From DATGXB01 sp035298905 (GTDB lineage: Bacteria > Cyanobacteriota > Cyanobacteriia > Cyanobacteriales > Nostocaceae): a DNA stretch of 8,382 nt. How positions within the stretch are numbered: the stretch's first letter is position 1; the number at the start of each line of letters is the position of its first letter. Where the stretch lies: contig DATGXQ010000342.1 of NCBI GenBank assembly GCA_035298905.1, positions 1-8,382 on the forward strand. Reading direction: 5' to 3'. The translations under genes and the position numbers were made by a program. This document shows positions 1 to 5,318 of the stretch, one piece after another. A model generated the notes under the pieces. That model was not told the origin of the DNA, ran no database searches, and saw only the letters and a program-made list of their open reading frames with translations.

Positions 1-192
1 GGTGTTAGCTTTGCTGTAGAAAATAACACCAATGTCATTGTTAGCGGCTATGACAAAGAATTAGTAGGTAATACTGCCGCTAAAATCCGTGCCGTTCGTC
101 CACCAGAGCCTTACAAGGGCAAAGGTATTCGTTATGCAGGCGAAGCCGTCAGACGGAAAGCTGGTAAGACTGGTAAGAGTGGTAAGAAATAA
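1..192 (+). CDS. rplF: 50S ribosomal protein L6, 3' part only
   Basis: This is the C-terminal 63 codons of ribosomal protein L6, open from the window's first base and ending at TAA 190-192. L6 binds 23S rRNA near the factor-binding region of the large subunit. The family hallmark near the C-terminus is visible: PPEPYKGKGIRY, followed by the basic tail. The tail is built from three 9-bp tandem units at 160-186, giving the repeated residues AGK, TGK and SGK before a final lysine. The gene lies two bases upstream of rplR, the usual spc-operon order L6-L18-S5. The N-terminal domain is outside the window, so nothing can be said about its start. Confidence 0.96.
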   Translation, partial: GVSFAVENNTNVIVSGYDKELVGNTAAKIRAVRPPEPYKGKGIRYAGEAVRRKAGKTGKSGKK

Positions 193-194
193 AC

Positions 195-557
195 ATGAAA
201 CTTACACGTAGAGAATCCAAAGAACGCCGTCATCGGCGGGTACGGGCTAAAGTAAGTGGTAGCCCAGAACGTCCTAGATTAGCTGTATTTCGGTCTAATG
301 AGCATATTTATGCTCAGGTAATTGATGACACTAAACATCACACCTTAGTGGCAGCTTCCACCCTAGAACCAGAGTTAAAAGTTAACTTATCTTCTGGTGC
401 TAATTCAGAGGCATCAGCTCAAGTAGGTAAACTAATTGCCCAACGAGCGCTAGAGAAAGGTATTTCCAAAGTCGTATTCGATCGCGGAGGCAACCTCTAT
501 CATGGTCGCATTAAAGCCTTAGCTGAAGCAGCACGGGAAGCAGGTTTAGATTTCTAA
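195..557 (+). CDS. rplR: 50S ribosomal protein L18
   Basis: This 120-residue protein is full length for bacterial L18, which binds 5S rRNA together with L5 and anchors it in the central protuberance. The N-terminus is rich in Arg and Lys (ESKERRHRRVRAK), as expected for the RNA-binding tail. The C-terminal signature KVVFDRGGNLYHGRIKALAE with AAREAGLDF is characteristic. The ATG lies two bases after the rplF stop. There is no convincing Shine-Dalgarno sequence, only the purine-rich end of rplF, so translation is probably coupled to rplF. A 6-of-8 relative of the HIP1 octamer lies near 479-486. Downstream comes a block of 7-bp tandem repeats before rpsE. Confidence 0.98.
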   Translation: MKLTRRESKERRHRRVRAKVSGSPERPRLAVFRSNEHIYAQVIDDTKHHTLVAASTLEPELKVNLSSGANSEASAQVGKLIAQRALEKGISKVVFDRGGNLYHGRIKALAEAAREAGLDF

Positions 558-560
558 AGT

Positions 561-630
561 CAGGGAACAGGGAACAGGGCGCAGTAGCAACTGACAACTG
601 ACAACTGACAACTAACAACTGGCAACTGAG
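561..630 (+). repeat. Two adjacent 7-bp tandem repeat runs (rplR-rpsE joint)
   Basis: Almost the whole rplR-rpsE gap is made of heptamers. At 561-581 there are three units of CAGGGAA type, the last ending CG. At 589-630 there are six units of AACTGAC: the first three are identical and the last three differ by one or two bases. Short tandemly repeated heptamers are known in heterocystous cyanobacterial genomes. The last unit supplies the GAGAG (628-632) that is the only weak ribosome-binding candidate for rpsE. The same AACTGAC unit recurs twice before truA (6905-6918). Confidence 0.93.
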
Positions 631-640
631 AGCATTAATT

Positions 641-1165
641 ATGGTAACTGGTCGTCGTAAAGCAAGCCGTGCCAAAAAAGAAGAAACCAACTGGCAAGAA
701 CGGGTAATTCAAATTCGCCGCGTCAGCAAAGTGGTTAAAGGCGGTAAAAAACTTAGCTTCCGGGCTATTGTCGTAGTTGGTAACGAGCGCGGTCAAGTAG
801 GCGTAGGTGTAGGTAAAGCTTCAGATGTAATCGGGGCTGTAAAAAAAGGTGTAGCTGATGGTAAAAAACACCTAATTGACATTCCTATCACTAAATCTAA
901 CTCCATTCCTCATCCTGTGGATGGTGTAGGTGGTGGTTCCAAAGTAATTATGCGCCCTGCTGCCCCAGGTACAGGGGTAATTGCTGGTGGTGCGGTACGC
1001 ACTGTACTGGAATTAGCAGGAGTACGTAACGTCCTCGCCAAGCAATTAGGATCTAACAATCCTTTAAACAATGCTAGAGCCGCAGTTAATGCCCTATCCA
1101 CACTGAGAACATTTGCGGAAGTGGCAGAAGACCGGGGCATTGCCGTGGAAAAGCTCTATATATAA
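641..1165 (+). CDS. rpsE: 30S ribosomal protein S5
   Basis: S5 is a 30S protein at the back of the decoding region and contributes to translational accuracy. The 174-residue product is a normal bacterial or cyanobacterial length. The N-terminal double-stranded-RNA-binding-like domain spans about residues 20-83 and contains RRVSKVVKGGKKLSF and VGNERGQVGVGVGKA. The C-terminal domain, from about residue 95, contains RPAAPGTGVIAGGAVR and LGSNNPLNNARAAVNAL. It starts at ATG 641 directly after a repeat block and has only a weak Shine-Dalgarno. The next gene is rplO; rpmD (L30), which follows rpsE in E. coli, is missing, as is normal in cyanobacteria and plastids. Confidence 0.98.
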   Translation: MVTGRRKASRAKKEETNWQERVIQIRRVSKVVKGGKKLSFRAIVVVGNERGQVGVGVGKASDVIGAVKKGVADGKKHLIDIPITKSNSIPHPVDGVGGGSKVIMRPAAPGTGVIAGGAVRTVLELAGVRNVLAKQLGSNNPLNNARAAVNALSTLRTFAEVAEDRGIAVEKLYI

Positions 1166-1228
1166 GAACTCAGAATTAAGAATCCAGAATTGATGATTCT
1201 GATTTCCGACTCCTGACTTCTGGCTTTA
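1166..1228 (+). repeat. Nine in-register degenerate heptamers forming an inverted array
   Basis: Starting on the base after the rpsE stop codon, 63 bp divide exactly into nine 7-bp units. The first four are of the GAATNNA type (GAATTAA, GAATCCA, GAATTGA) and the last four are of the GAYTYCT type (GATTTCC, GACTCCT, GACTTCT). The second type is roughly the reverse complement of the first, so the block is an imperfect palindrome made of heptamers. The core is a 6-bp stem CAGAAT/ATTCTG (1185-1190 and 1196-1201) with loop TGATG. A second pairing, CCAGAA with TTCTGG (1184-1189 and 1218-1223), is also possible. Confidence 0.8.
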
Positions 1229-1230
1229 GT

Positions 1231-1243
1231 GTAAAAAATTTAC
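1231..1243 (+). other. Small palindrome upstream of rplO start
   Basis: GTAAA (1231-1235) and TTTAC (1239-1243) form perfect 5-bp arms around AAA, 11 bases before the rplO ATG. No ribosome binding site is present here. The AT-rich palindrome could be a weak hairpin or simply AT-rich standby sequence. No function is assigned. Confidence 0.4.
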
Positions 1244-1254
1244 TAATTGTCCCC

Positions 1255-1701
1255 ATGAGACTTAATGACGTTAGGCCAATCAAAGGCTCCAAAAAACGCC
1301 GTCGCCGTGTTGGTAGAGGTATTTCTGCTGGACAAGGTGCTAGTGCTGGTCTAGGTATGCGTGGTCAAAAATCCCGTTCTGGTAGCAGTACCAGACCAGG
1401 GTTTGAAGGTGGTCAACAGCCATTGTACCGCCGTATTCCCAAGCTCAAAGGTTTCCCGCTAATTAATCGCAAAATTTACACTACGATTAATGTAGAAAAG
1501 CTTGCCGGACTGCCTGCCAATTCAGAAGTAAATTTAGCCTCCCTGAGAGAAGCAGGTATTCTCACTGCTGCTAAGGGTCCATTAAAAATATTGGGTAATG
1601 GGGAATTAAATGTTGCCCTGAAGGTGCAAGCGGCAGCTTTCACGGGTTCAGCCCGTAGCAAAATTGAGGCAGCTGGTGGGAGTTGTGAAGTCATAGAGTA
1701 G
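1255..1701 (+). CDS. rplO: 50S ribosomal protein L15
   Basis: L15 is a large-subunit assembly protein with a long basic extension that threads into 23S rRNA. The 148-residue product is full length. The N-terminal half is typical: RLNDVRPIKGSKKRRRRVGRG, then glycine-rich AGQGASAGLGMRGQKSRSG and RPGFEGGQQPLYRRIPKLKGF. The C-terminal globular part ends in AAAFTGSARSKIEAAGGSCEVIE, matching the L15 signature region. The 15 bases before the ATG contain no Shine-Dalgarno; instead there is the 9-mer AAATTTACT at 1236-1244, inside a small palindrome. The gene sits between rpsE and secY, the normal place. Confidence 0.98.
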   Translation: MRLNDVRPIKGSKKRRRRVGRGISAGQGASAGLGMRGQKSRSGSSTRPGFEGGQQPLYRRIPKLKGFPLINRKIYTTINVEKLAGLPANSEVNLASLREAGILTAAKGPLKILGNGELNVALKVQAAAFTGSARSKIEAAGGSCEVIE

Positions 1702-1767
1702 CTATAGCGCACTTTCATGGCGGCCAACTTGCTTCCAGTGCCTGGTTCACTCCAAAGGTAGCACTCT

Positions 1768-3090
1768 ATGATCAGTCGAGACAAAGCACCAACGGCTCAA
1801 GAAACTTTTATGCAGATGGCGCAAGCAGCTGGACTAAGGGGTAGGCTGCTTGTCACTGTCGGTATTTTAATCTTGGTTCGCCTGGGTATTTATTTACCAG
1901 TACCAGGCATTGACCGCCCTAGATTTTCTGACGCAGTTAGCAATAGTGGTGGACTGTTGGGAATAGTGGATATTTTCTCTGGAGGTGGGATTTCCACTTT
2001 AGGAATCTTTGCTTTAGGGATTTTGCCCTTTATTAATGCCTCCATTATTATCCAATTGTTAACAGCCGCTATTCCTTCTTTAGAAAACTTACAAAAAAAC
2101 GAAGGTGAAGCAGGTCGGCGGAAAATATCCCAAATCACCCGTTATGTGTCCTTGGGGTGGGCAATTATTCAAAGTGTAGCTTTCTCAGCTCTATTTTTAC
2201 AGCAATTTGCTGTTACTCCAGGGCCGATATTTGTAGCAGAAACGGCGATCGCTCTCACTGCTGGTTCAATGTTTGTGATGTGGGCATCAGAACTGATCAC
2301 AGAACGAGGGGTTGGCAATGGAGCTTCTTTGCTGATTTTCCTCAACATTGTCGCTTCCCTACCTAAATCCCTGCGTGACACTATTGCCTATTTGCAATCT
2401 GACGCTCAACCAAATCAACAAAAGGTACTTGGGGTAATTGTTTTAGTCCTAGCTTTCTTGGCCACAATTGTAGCAATTGTGTTTGTACAGGAAGGAATGC
2501 GGAAAATCCCCATTATTTCTGCTCGTCGGCAAGTTGGGCGCAGAGTCTTAGCAGAGCAACGTAGCTTCTTACCCCTACGGCTCAATCAAGGCGGTGTCAT
2601 GCCGATCATCTTTGCCGCAGCTATCCTCAGTCTGCCCCTACTTCTAGCCAACTATATCAAGAATGCACAGTTGGCCACCATAGTTAACACCTACCTTAGC
2701 CCCAGTGGTAATGGCTCTTGGGTTTACGCCCTAGTGTACATGATTTCCATCATTTTCTTTAGCTACTTCTATTCCTCCTTGATTCTTAACCCCGTAGATG
2801 TAGCCCAAAATTTAAAGAAAATGGGTTCTAGCATTCCGGGAATTCGTCCAGGGAAAGCCACCAGCGAATACATTGAGCGCGTAAGCAACAGACTCACCTT
2901 TCTAGGAGCTATCTTTTTAGGCTTGGTAGCGATTATTCCCACTGCGGTGGAAAGAGCTTCAGGAGTACCATCCTTCAAAGGTTTGGGTGCAACTTCTTTG
3001 TTAATTTTAGTAGGCGTGGCGATTGATACAGCTAGGCAAATCCAAACCTATGTTATCTCTCAACGCTATGAAGGAATGGTGAAACAATAG
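1768..3090 (+). CDS. secY: Protein translocase subunit SecY
   Basis: SecY is the channel of the Sec translocon in the plasma membrane and, in cyanobacteria, the thylakoid membrane. With SecE and SecG it passes or inserts unfolded proteins pushed by SecA or the ribosome. The 440 residues are full length. About ten membrane helices can be placed near residues 25-45, 73-100, 127-147, 157-176, 186-206, 218-241, 275-297, 318-338, 376-395 and 405-424. Family motifs are GIYLPVPGID (40-49), ITERGVGNGASLLIF (177-191), RKIPIISARRQVG (245-257) and the C5-loop SIPGIRPG, with R360 at the position of the SecA-contacting arginine. AAAGG (1754-1758) lies nine bases before the ATG. One perfect HIP1 site is at 2245-2252. 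Its stop TAG shares its last base with the adk start. Confidence 0.98.
   Translation: MISRDKAPTAQETFMQMAQAAGLRGRLLVTVGILILVRLGIYLPVPGIDRPRFSDAVSNSGGLLGIVDIFSGGGISTLGIFALGILPFINASIIIQLLTAAIPSLENLQKNEGEAGRRKISQITRYVSLGWAIIQSVAFSALFLQQFAVTPGPIFVAETAIALTAGSMFVMWASELITERGVGNGASLLIFLNIVASLPKSLRDTIAYLQSDAQPNQQKVLGVIVLVLAFLATIVAIVFVQEGMRKIPIISARRQVGRRVLAEQRSFLPLRLNQGGVMPIIFAAAILSLPLLLANYIKNAQLATIVNTYLSPSGNGSWVYALVYMISIIFFSYFYSSLILNPVDVAQNLKKMGSSIPGIRPGKATSEYIERVSNRLTFLGAIFLGLVAIIPTAVERASGVPSFKGLGATSLLILVGVAIDTARQIQTYVISQRYEGMVKQ
2245..2252. repeat. HIP1 octamer GCGATCGC in secY
   Basis: A perfect copy of the palindromic octamer that is highly over-represented in many cyanobacterial genomes. Here it encodes part of T-A-I-A in helix 4 of SecY. 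Confidence 0.95.
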
Positions 3091-3644
3091 TGACGCGATT
3101 AATCTTCTTGGGGCCACCTGGAGCTGGTAAAGGAACTCAAGCCCAAATATTGGCTGAGTTCTTGCATATTCCTCATATTTCTACAGGTGACATTCTCCGG
3201 CAAGCCATCAAAGACCAAACCCCTTTGGGTATTAAGGCGCAAAGCTATGTTGATAGCGGTCAACTAGTTCCTGATGACCTAGTAGAAGACTTAGTAAAAG
3301 AGCGCTTACAAAAACCAGATACTAGCAATGGTTGGATTTTAGATGGCTTTCCTCGGAAAGTTACACAAGCGGTATTTTTGCAGGAATTATTAGCAAAAAC
3401 CAGTCAAGGTGGGGAAAAGGTAGTTAACTTGGATGTGCCAGATGAAGTAGTGATTAATCGCTTACTGGCACGAGGGCGCAAAGACGATAGTGAAGAAATT
3501 ATTCGTCGTCGTTTAGAAATCTACAGGCAAGAAACAGCCCCTTTGATTAACCATTATGGCGATCGCCAACAACTTTTGACTGTCAACGGTAATCAGTCCC
3601 AAGAAGAAGTCACTACTGCATTGAAAAATCTCATAGCTGGTTAG
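3090..3644 (+). CDS. adk: Adenylate kinase, short-LID form
   Basis: Adk catalyses the reversible reaction ATP + AMP to 2 ADP in the cytoplasm. The 184 residues show the P-loop GPPGAGKGT (8-16), the AMP-site stretch STGDILR (31-37), GWILDGFPR (81-89), and the arginine-rich LARGRKDDSEEIIRRRLEIY (126-145). The LID is a short loop without zinc cysteines, which explains the length of 184 rather than about 214. The start is GTG at 3090, overlapping the secY stop by one base (TAGTG). The protein has no internal methionine, so no ATG start is possible. AAGGA (3071-3075) inside secY is rather far away, which suggests coupling by termination and re-initiation. A HIP1 site (3559-3566) encodes G-D-R. The secY-adk order without map between is usual in cyanobacteria. 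Confidence 0.97.
   Translation: MTRLIFLGPPGAGKGTQAQILAEFLHIPHISTGDILRQAIKDQTPLGIKAQSYVDSGQLVPDDLVEDLVKERLQKPDTSNGWILDGFPRKVTQAVFLQELLAKTSQGGEKVVNLDVPDEVVINRLLARGRKDDSEEIIRRRLEIYRQETAPLINHYGDRQQLLTVNGNQSQEEVTTALKNLIAG
3559..3566. repeat. HIP1 octamer GCGATCGC in adk
   Basis: A perfect HIP1 palindrome in the 3' part of adk, encoding part of Y-G-D-R-Q. Confidence 0.95.
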
Positions 3645-3724
3645 GATAGGGGAGACACGGAGAGGGGAGAGGGGAGAATATTTTTGTCTTTCTCCGCTTC
3701 CCCGTGTCAGAGCGTCAGAGCGTC
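3645..3724 (+). repeat. GC-rich repeat block with imperfect stem-loop after adk
   Basis: Immediately after the adk stop come heptamer-like purine units: GATAGGG at 3645-3651, then GAGAGGG twice plus GAGAATA at 3660-3680. A pyrimidine-rich counterpart follows. The outer arms GACACGG (3654-3660) and CCGTGTC (3702-3708) are perfect 7-bp inverted repeats, and GGAGA (3673-3677) can pair with TCTCC (3691-3695). A direct repeat GTCAGAGC occurs twice at 3706-3721. No T-run follows the stem, so I do not call it an intrinsic terminator. It resembles dispersed Nostoc-type intergenic repeats. Confidence 0.7.
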
Positions 3725-3775
3725 TTCTTCCCAATCTCCAATCCCTTTTAGCTAAGATATATTAATAAACTGTTG

Positions 3776-3793
3776 ATATTTTTCGCAAAATAT
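3776..3793 (+). other. AT-rich perfect palindrome in infA leader
   Basis: ATATTTT (3776-3782) and AAAATAT (3787-3793) are perfect 7-bp inverted arms around TCGC. They abut the nested hairpin at 3793-3829. The palindrome could be a protein-binding site or an RNA hairpin; no -35/-10 pair with good spacing is visible around it. Confidence 0.6.
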
Positions 3794-3829
3794 GTTCTTG
3801 TGCAGATGCCAAACCACTGCCCTAGAACA
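3793..3829 (+). promoter_or_regulatory. Nested hairpin in the infA leader
   Basis: TGTTCT (3793-3798) pairs with AGAACA (3824-3829). Inside, GCAG (3802-3805) pairs with CTGC (3817-3820), separated from the outer stem by symmetric three-base internal loops; the apical loop is 11 bases. A competing small hairpin CAAC/GTTG (3828-3831 with 3837-3840) overlaps the 3' arm by two bases. The structure ends 15 bases before the infA ribosome binding site, so it could modulate translation of infA. This is inference from base-pairing only. Confidence 0.4.
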
Positions 3830-3844
3830 ACTAAGTGTTGAGTT

Positions 3845-3849
3845 GAGGA
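3845..3849 (+). promoter_or_regulatory. Ribosome binding site of infA
   Basis: GAGGA ends nine bases before the TTG start and supports TTG at 3859 as the true initiation codon. Confidence 0.75.
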
Positions 3850-3858
3850 AAAAACAAA

Positions 3859-4083
3859 TTGTCTAAGCAAGATTTGATTGAAATGGAAGGCACTGTCACC
3901 GAGTCACTGCCTAACGCCATGTTCCGCGTTGACCTAGATAACGGCTTTAATGTTTTAGCCCACATTTCCGGTAAGATTCGTCGCAACTACATCAAAATTT
4001 TACCTGGCGATCGAGTCAAAGTCGAACTCACACCCTACGACCTGACAAAAGGTAGAATTACTTACCGATTACGGAAGAAATAG
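3859..4083 (+). CDS. infA: Translation initiation factor IF-1 (TTG start)
   Basis: IF-1 binds the A site of the 30S subunit during initiation and assists IF-2 and IF-3. The 74 residues form one S1-type OB fold: [22 protein letters not shown], then [21 protein letters not shown] and [20 protein letters not shown]. The start is TTG. An in-frame TGA at 3844-3846 blocks any longer form, and the first in-frame ATG is codon 9, inside the conserved N-terminus. The preceding GAGGA at proper spacing confirms TTG. A TTG start on an initiation factor gene is notable because start-codon choice can make expression sensitive to initiation fidelity; that link is inference here. The gene is preceded by a structured 214-base gap and followed by the rpmJ promoter region. 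Confidence 0.96.
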
Positions 4084-4131
4084 ACCTGATGTAGAACTTC
4101 TGTAGAGAATATTACCATAAACTAGCCAAAT

Positions 4132-4142
4132 GGGAATTTCCC
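4132..4142. promoter_or_regulatory. Palindrome GGGAATTTCCC upstream of rpmJ promoter
   Basis: Perfect 5-bp arms surround a central T. It ends 11 bases before the proposed -35 of the rpmJ promoter. The spacing is too tight for an RNA hairpin, so a protein operator is the more natural reading, but no regulator can be named. Confidence 0.35.
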
Positions 4143-4153
4143 CAACTACTTAA

Positions 4154-4183
4154 CTGAAATATTTGCCCTGAAAATGCTATAAT
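4154..4183 (+). promoter_or_regulatory. Putative extended -10 promoter for rpmJ-rpsM-rpsK
   Basis: A perfect -10 hexamer TATAAT lies at 4178-4183, preceded by TGC (4175-4177), which makes an extended -10. A moderate -35, CTGAAA (4154-4159, four of six matches to TTGACA), is 18 bp upstream. Transcription would begin near 4190, giving a leader of about 20 bases before rpmJ. This is the best promoter-like sequence in the window. Confidence 0.55.
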
Positions 4184-4211
4184 TTACTATTTGGAGTCAA
4201 ATAAAACAGGC

Positions 4212-4325
4212 ATGAAAGTTAGAGCCTCAGTCAAGAAAATTTGTGAAAAGTGTAACGTGATCCGCCGTCGGGGTCGCGTGATGGTGATTTGCGTCAACCC
4301 CAAACACAAGCAACGTCAAGGATAG
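4212..4325 (+). CDS. rpmJ: 50S ribosomal protein L36 (zinc-ribbon form)
   Basis: L36 is the smallest large-subunit protein and sits on 23S rRNA. The reading frame from ATG 4212 to TAG 4323-4325 gives 37 residues: MKVRASVKKICEKCNVIRRR, then GRVMVICVNPKHKQRQG. The zinc ligands C11, C14, C27 and H32 are all present, so this is the zinc-binding type. The length equals the usual 37-38 residues. It lies between infA and rpsM, its normal place. GGAG (4193-4196) is the only ribosome-binding candidate and is rather far (15 bases) from the ATG. Confidence 0.97.
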   Translation: MKVRASVKKICEKCNVIRRRGRVMVICVNPKHKQRQG

Positions 4326-4334
4326 TTTCGGGTA

Positions 4335-4360
4335 TTAGGCGCAGCATGACAATAGCCTAA
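4335..4360 (+). other. Inverted repeat between rpmJ and rpsM
   Basis: TTAGGC (4335-4340) and GCCTAA (4355-4360) form a perfect 6-bp stem with a 14-base loop, starting ten bases after the rpmJ stop. The downstream sequence has no T-run, only TTTT nearly 15 bases later, so it is a weak terminator candidate at most. It could be an RNA processing or stability element. Confidence 0.4.
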
Positions 4361-4380
4361 CGCGACTAATCTCGTTTTAC

Positions 4381-4394
4381 CAACTAGCAACTAG
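4381..4394 (+). repeat. Two CAACTAG heptamers before rpsM
   Basis: Two identical 7-bp units in tandem, directly upstream of the rpsM ribosome binding site. They share the 7-bp period of the other joints in this window. Confidence 0.7.
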
Positions 4395-4398
4395 GAAA

Positions 4399-4405
4399 GA
4401 GGGAG
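4399..4405 (+). promoter_or_regulatory. Ribosome binding site of rpsM
   Basis: GAGGGAG ends nine bases before GTG 4415 and decides the GTG start of rpsM. Confidence 0.75.
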
Positions 4406-4414
4406 AAATTAATT

Positions 4415-4795
4415 GTGGCACGTATCGCCGGAGTAGACCTGCCCCGTGATAAGCGCGTGGAAATTGGTCTAACTTATATCTACGGAATCGGATTAACTAG
4501 ATCAAAAGAAATTCTCGCAGCTACGGGAGTCAACCCAGACACCCGCGTTAAAGAGTTAAGTGATGCCGATGTGGCAGCTCTCCGCGCCGAGATAGAAAGC
4601 AACTATCAGGTTGAAGGGGATTTACGACGCTGGGAAGCGATGAACATCAAGCGCTTGATCGATATTGGTACCTATAGAGGCCGTCGTCATCGCATGGGCT
4701 TACCCGTCAGAGGACAAAGAACCCGCACCAATGCTAGAACTAGACGCGGTAGACGGCAAACTGTAGCCGGGAAGAAGAAAGCCCCTGGCAAATAA
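4415..4795 (+). CDS. rpsM: 30S ribosomal protein S13
   Basis: S13 lies in the head of the 30S subunit, contacting 16S rRNA, S19, the P-site tRNA and the L5 bridge. The 126 residues are full length. The start MARIAGVDLPRDKRVEIGLTYIYGIG is typical. The signature IGTYRGRRHRMGLPVRGQRT is at about residues 83-102, followed by the basic tail TRTNARTRRGRRQTVAGKKKAPGK. Initiation is at GTG with a good Shine-Dalgarno; the next methionine is around residue 76, inside the domain. It is followed by rpsK after a 55-base gap containing a small perfect hairpin. Confidence 0.98.
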   Translation: MARIAGVDLPRDKRVEIGLTYIYGIGLTRSKEILAATGVNPDTRVKELSDADVAALRAEIESNYQVEGDLRRWEAMNIKRLIDIGTYRGRRHRMGLPVRGQRTRTNARTRRGRRQTVAGKKKAPGK

Positions 4796-4807
4796 ATAAC
4801 TATTTGC

Positions 4808-4823
4808 TGGCTAAAAATAGCCA
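4808..4823 (+). other. Perfect hairpin with A4 loop between rpsM and rpsK
   Basis: TGGCTA (4808-4813) and TAGCCA (4818-4823) enclose AAAA. The stem begins 13 bases after the rpsM stop and ends 27 bases before the rpsK ATG. No T-run follows, so it is not a standard terminator. It may be a stability or processing element, or chance. Confidence 0.5.
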
Positions 4824-4850
4824 CCTGTACCTTAAATTTACTCAACACCT

Positions 4851-5246
4851 ATGGCAAGACAACCAACCAAGAAAACTGGGAGCAAAAAGCAAAAGCGCAA
4901 CGTACCGAATGGTGTTGCTTACATCCAGTCTACTTTCAACAATAGCATTGTCACCATTACCGATCAAAACGGAGATGTAATTTCTTGGGCCAGTGCTGGT
5001 TCCAGTGGTTTTAAAGGAGCTAAAAAAGGCACTCCCTTTGCTGCTCAAACTGCTGCTGAAAGTGCAGCTAGAAGAGCTATAGACCAAGGAATGCGCCAAA
5101 TTGAAGTTATGGTGAGTGGACCTGGTGCTGGTCGGGAAACTGCCATCCGCGCCTTGCAAGGATCTGGATTAGAAATTACTCTGATTAGGGATATTACCCC
5201 TATTCCACATAACGGTTGCCGTCCGCCCAAGCGTCGTCGAGTTTAA
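4851..5246 (+). CDS. rpsK: 30S ribosomal protein S11
   Basis: S11 forms part of the 30S platform and helps position mRNA near the E site. The 131 residues are full length. The conserved core includes GVAYIQSTFNNSIVTITDQNG, WASAGSSGFKGAKKGTPFAAQ and VSGPGAGRETAIRALQ. The C-terminal signature ITPIPHNGCRPPKRRRV is complete. No Shine-Dalgarno is visible before the ATG. The same 9-mer AAATTTACT seen before rplO occurs at 4834-4842, eight bases upstream. In E. coli rpsD follows; here a 303-base non-coding stretch leads to rpoA, consistent with the usual cyanobacterial absence of rpsD from this locus. Confidence 0.98.
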   Translation: MARQPTKKTGSKKQKRNVPNGVAYIQSTFNNSIVTITDQNGDVISWASAGSSGFKGAKKGTPFAAQTAAESAARRAIDQGMRQIEVMVSGPGAGRETAIRALQGSGLEITLIRDITPIPHNGCRPPKRRRV

Positions 5247-5318
5247 GCAAAACTTGGCAGCAGGCGGGAAGTTAAAGCAAAAAAAATCACCAGCCATGTC
5301 ATTTGGGGCAAATACAAA

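Noticed and set aside
160..186. Three 9-bp tandem repeats in the rplF tail
   Set aside because: Real, but basic repetitive tails are common at L6 C-termini; no special meaning inferred.
589..630. Possible CRISPR-like array
   Set aside because: The units are 7 bp with no spacers; this is a simple tandem heptamer repeat. The same applies to 7774-7801.
910..1140. Antisense reading frame of 76 codons across rpsE
   Set aside because: It lies wholly inside the conserved rpsE gene on the opposite strand, with no ribosome binding site or family resemblance; it is a shadow of rpsE codon composition.
1166..1640. Loss of rpmD (L30) between rpsE and rplO as a notable deletion
   Set aside because: Cyanobacteria and plastids normally lack rpmD, so its absence here is ordinary. 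The same applies to rpsD between rpsK and rpoA and to map after adk.
1737..1765. AGTGC/GCACT pairing around the secY ribosome binding site
   Set aside because: The stem is only 5 bp with a 19-base loop, so it is not distinguishable from chance without conservation data.
1476..1784. Antisense reading frame of 102 codons over rplO and the secY start
   Set aside because: It overlaps two certain genes and has no recognisable motifs.
2157..2366. Plus-strand 69-codon frame inside secY
   Set aside because: It is out of frame within a conserved membrane protein gene.
3773..3796. TTGATA and TATGTT as an infA promoter
   Set aside because: Spacing is only 12 bp, too short for a sigma-70-type promoter.
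4842..5159. Antisense 105-codon frame over rpsK, rich in serine
   Set aside because: It mirrors the rpsK coding strand and no independent signals are present.
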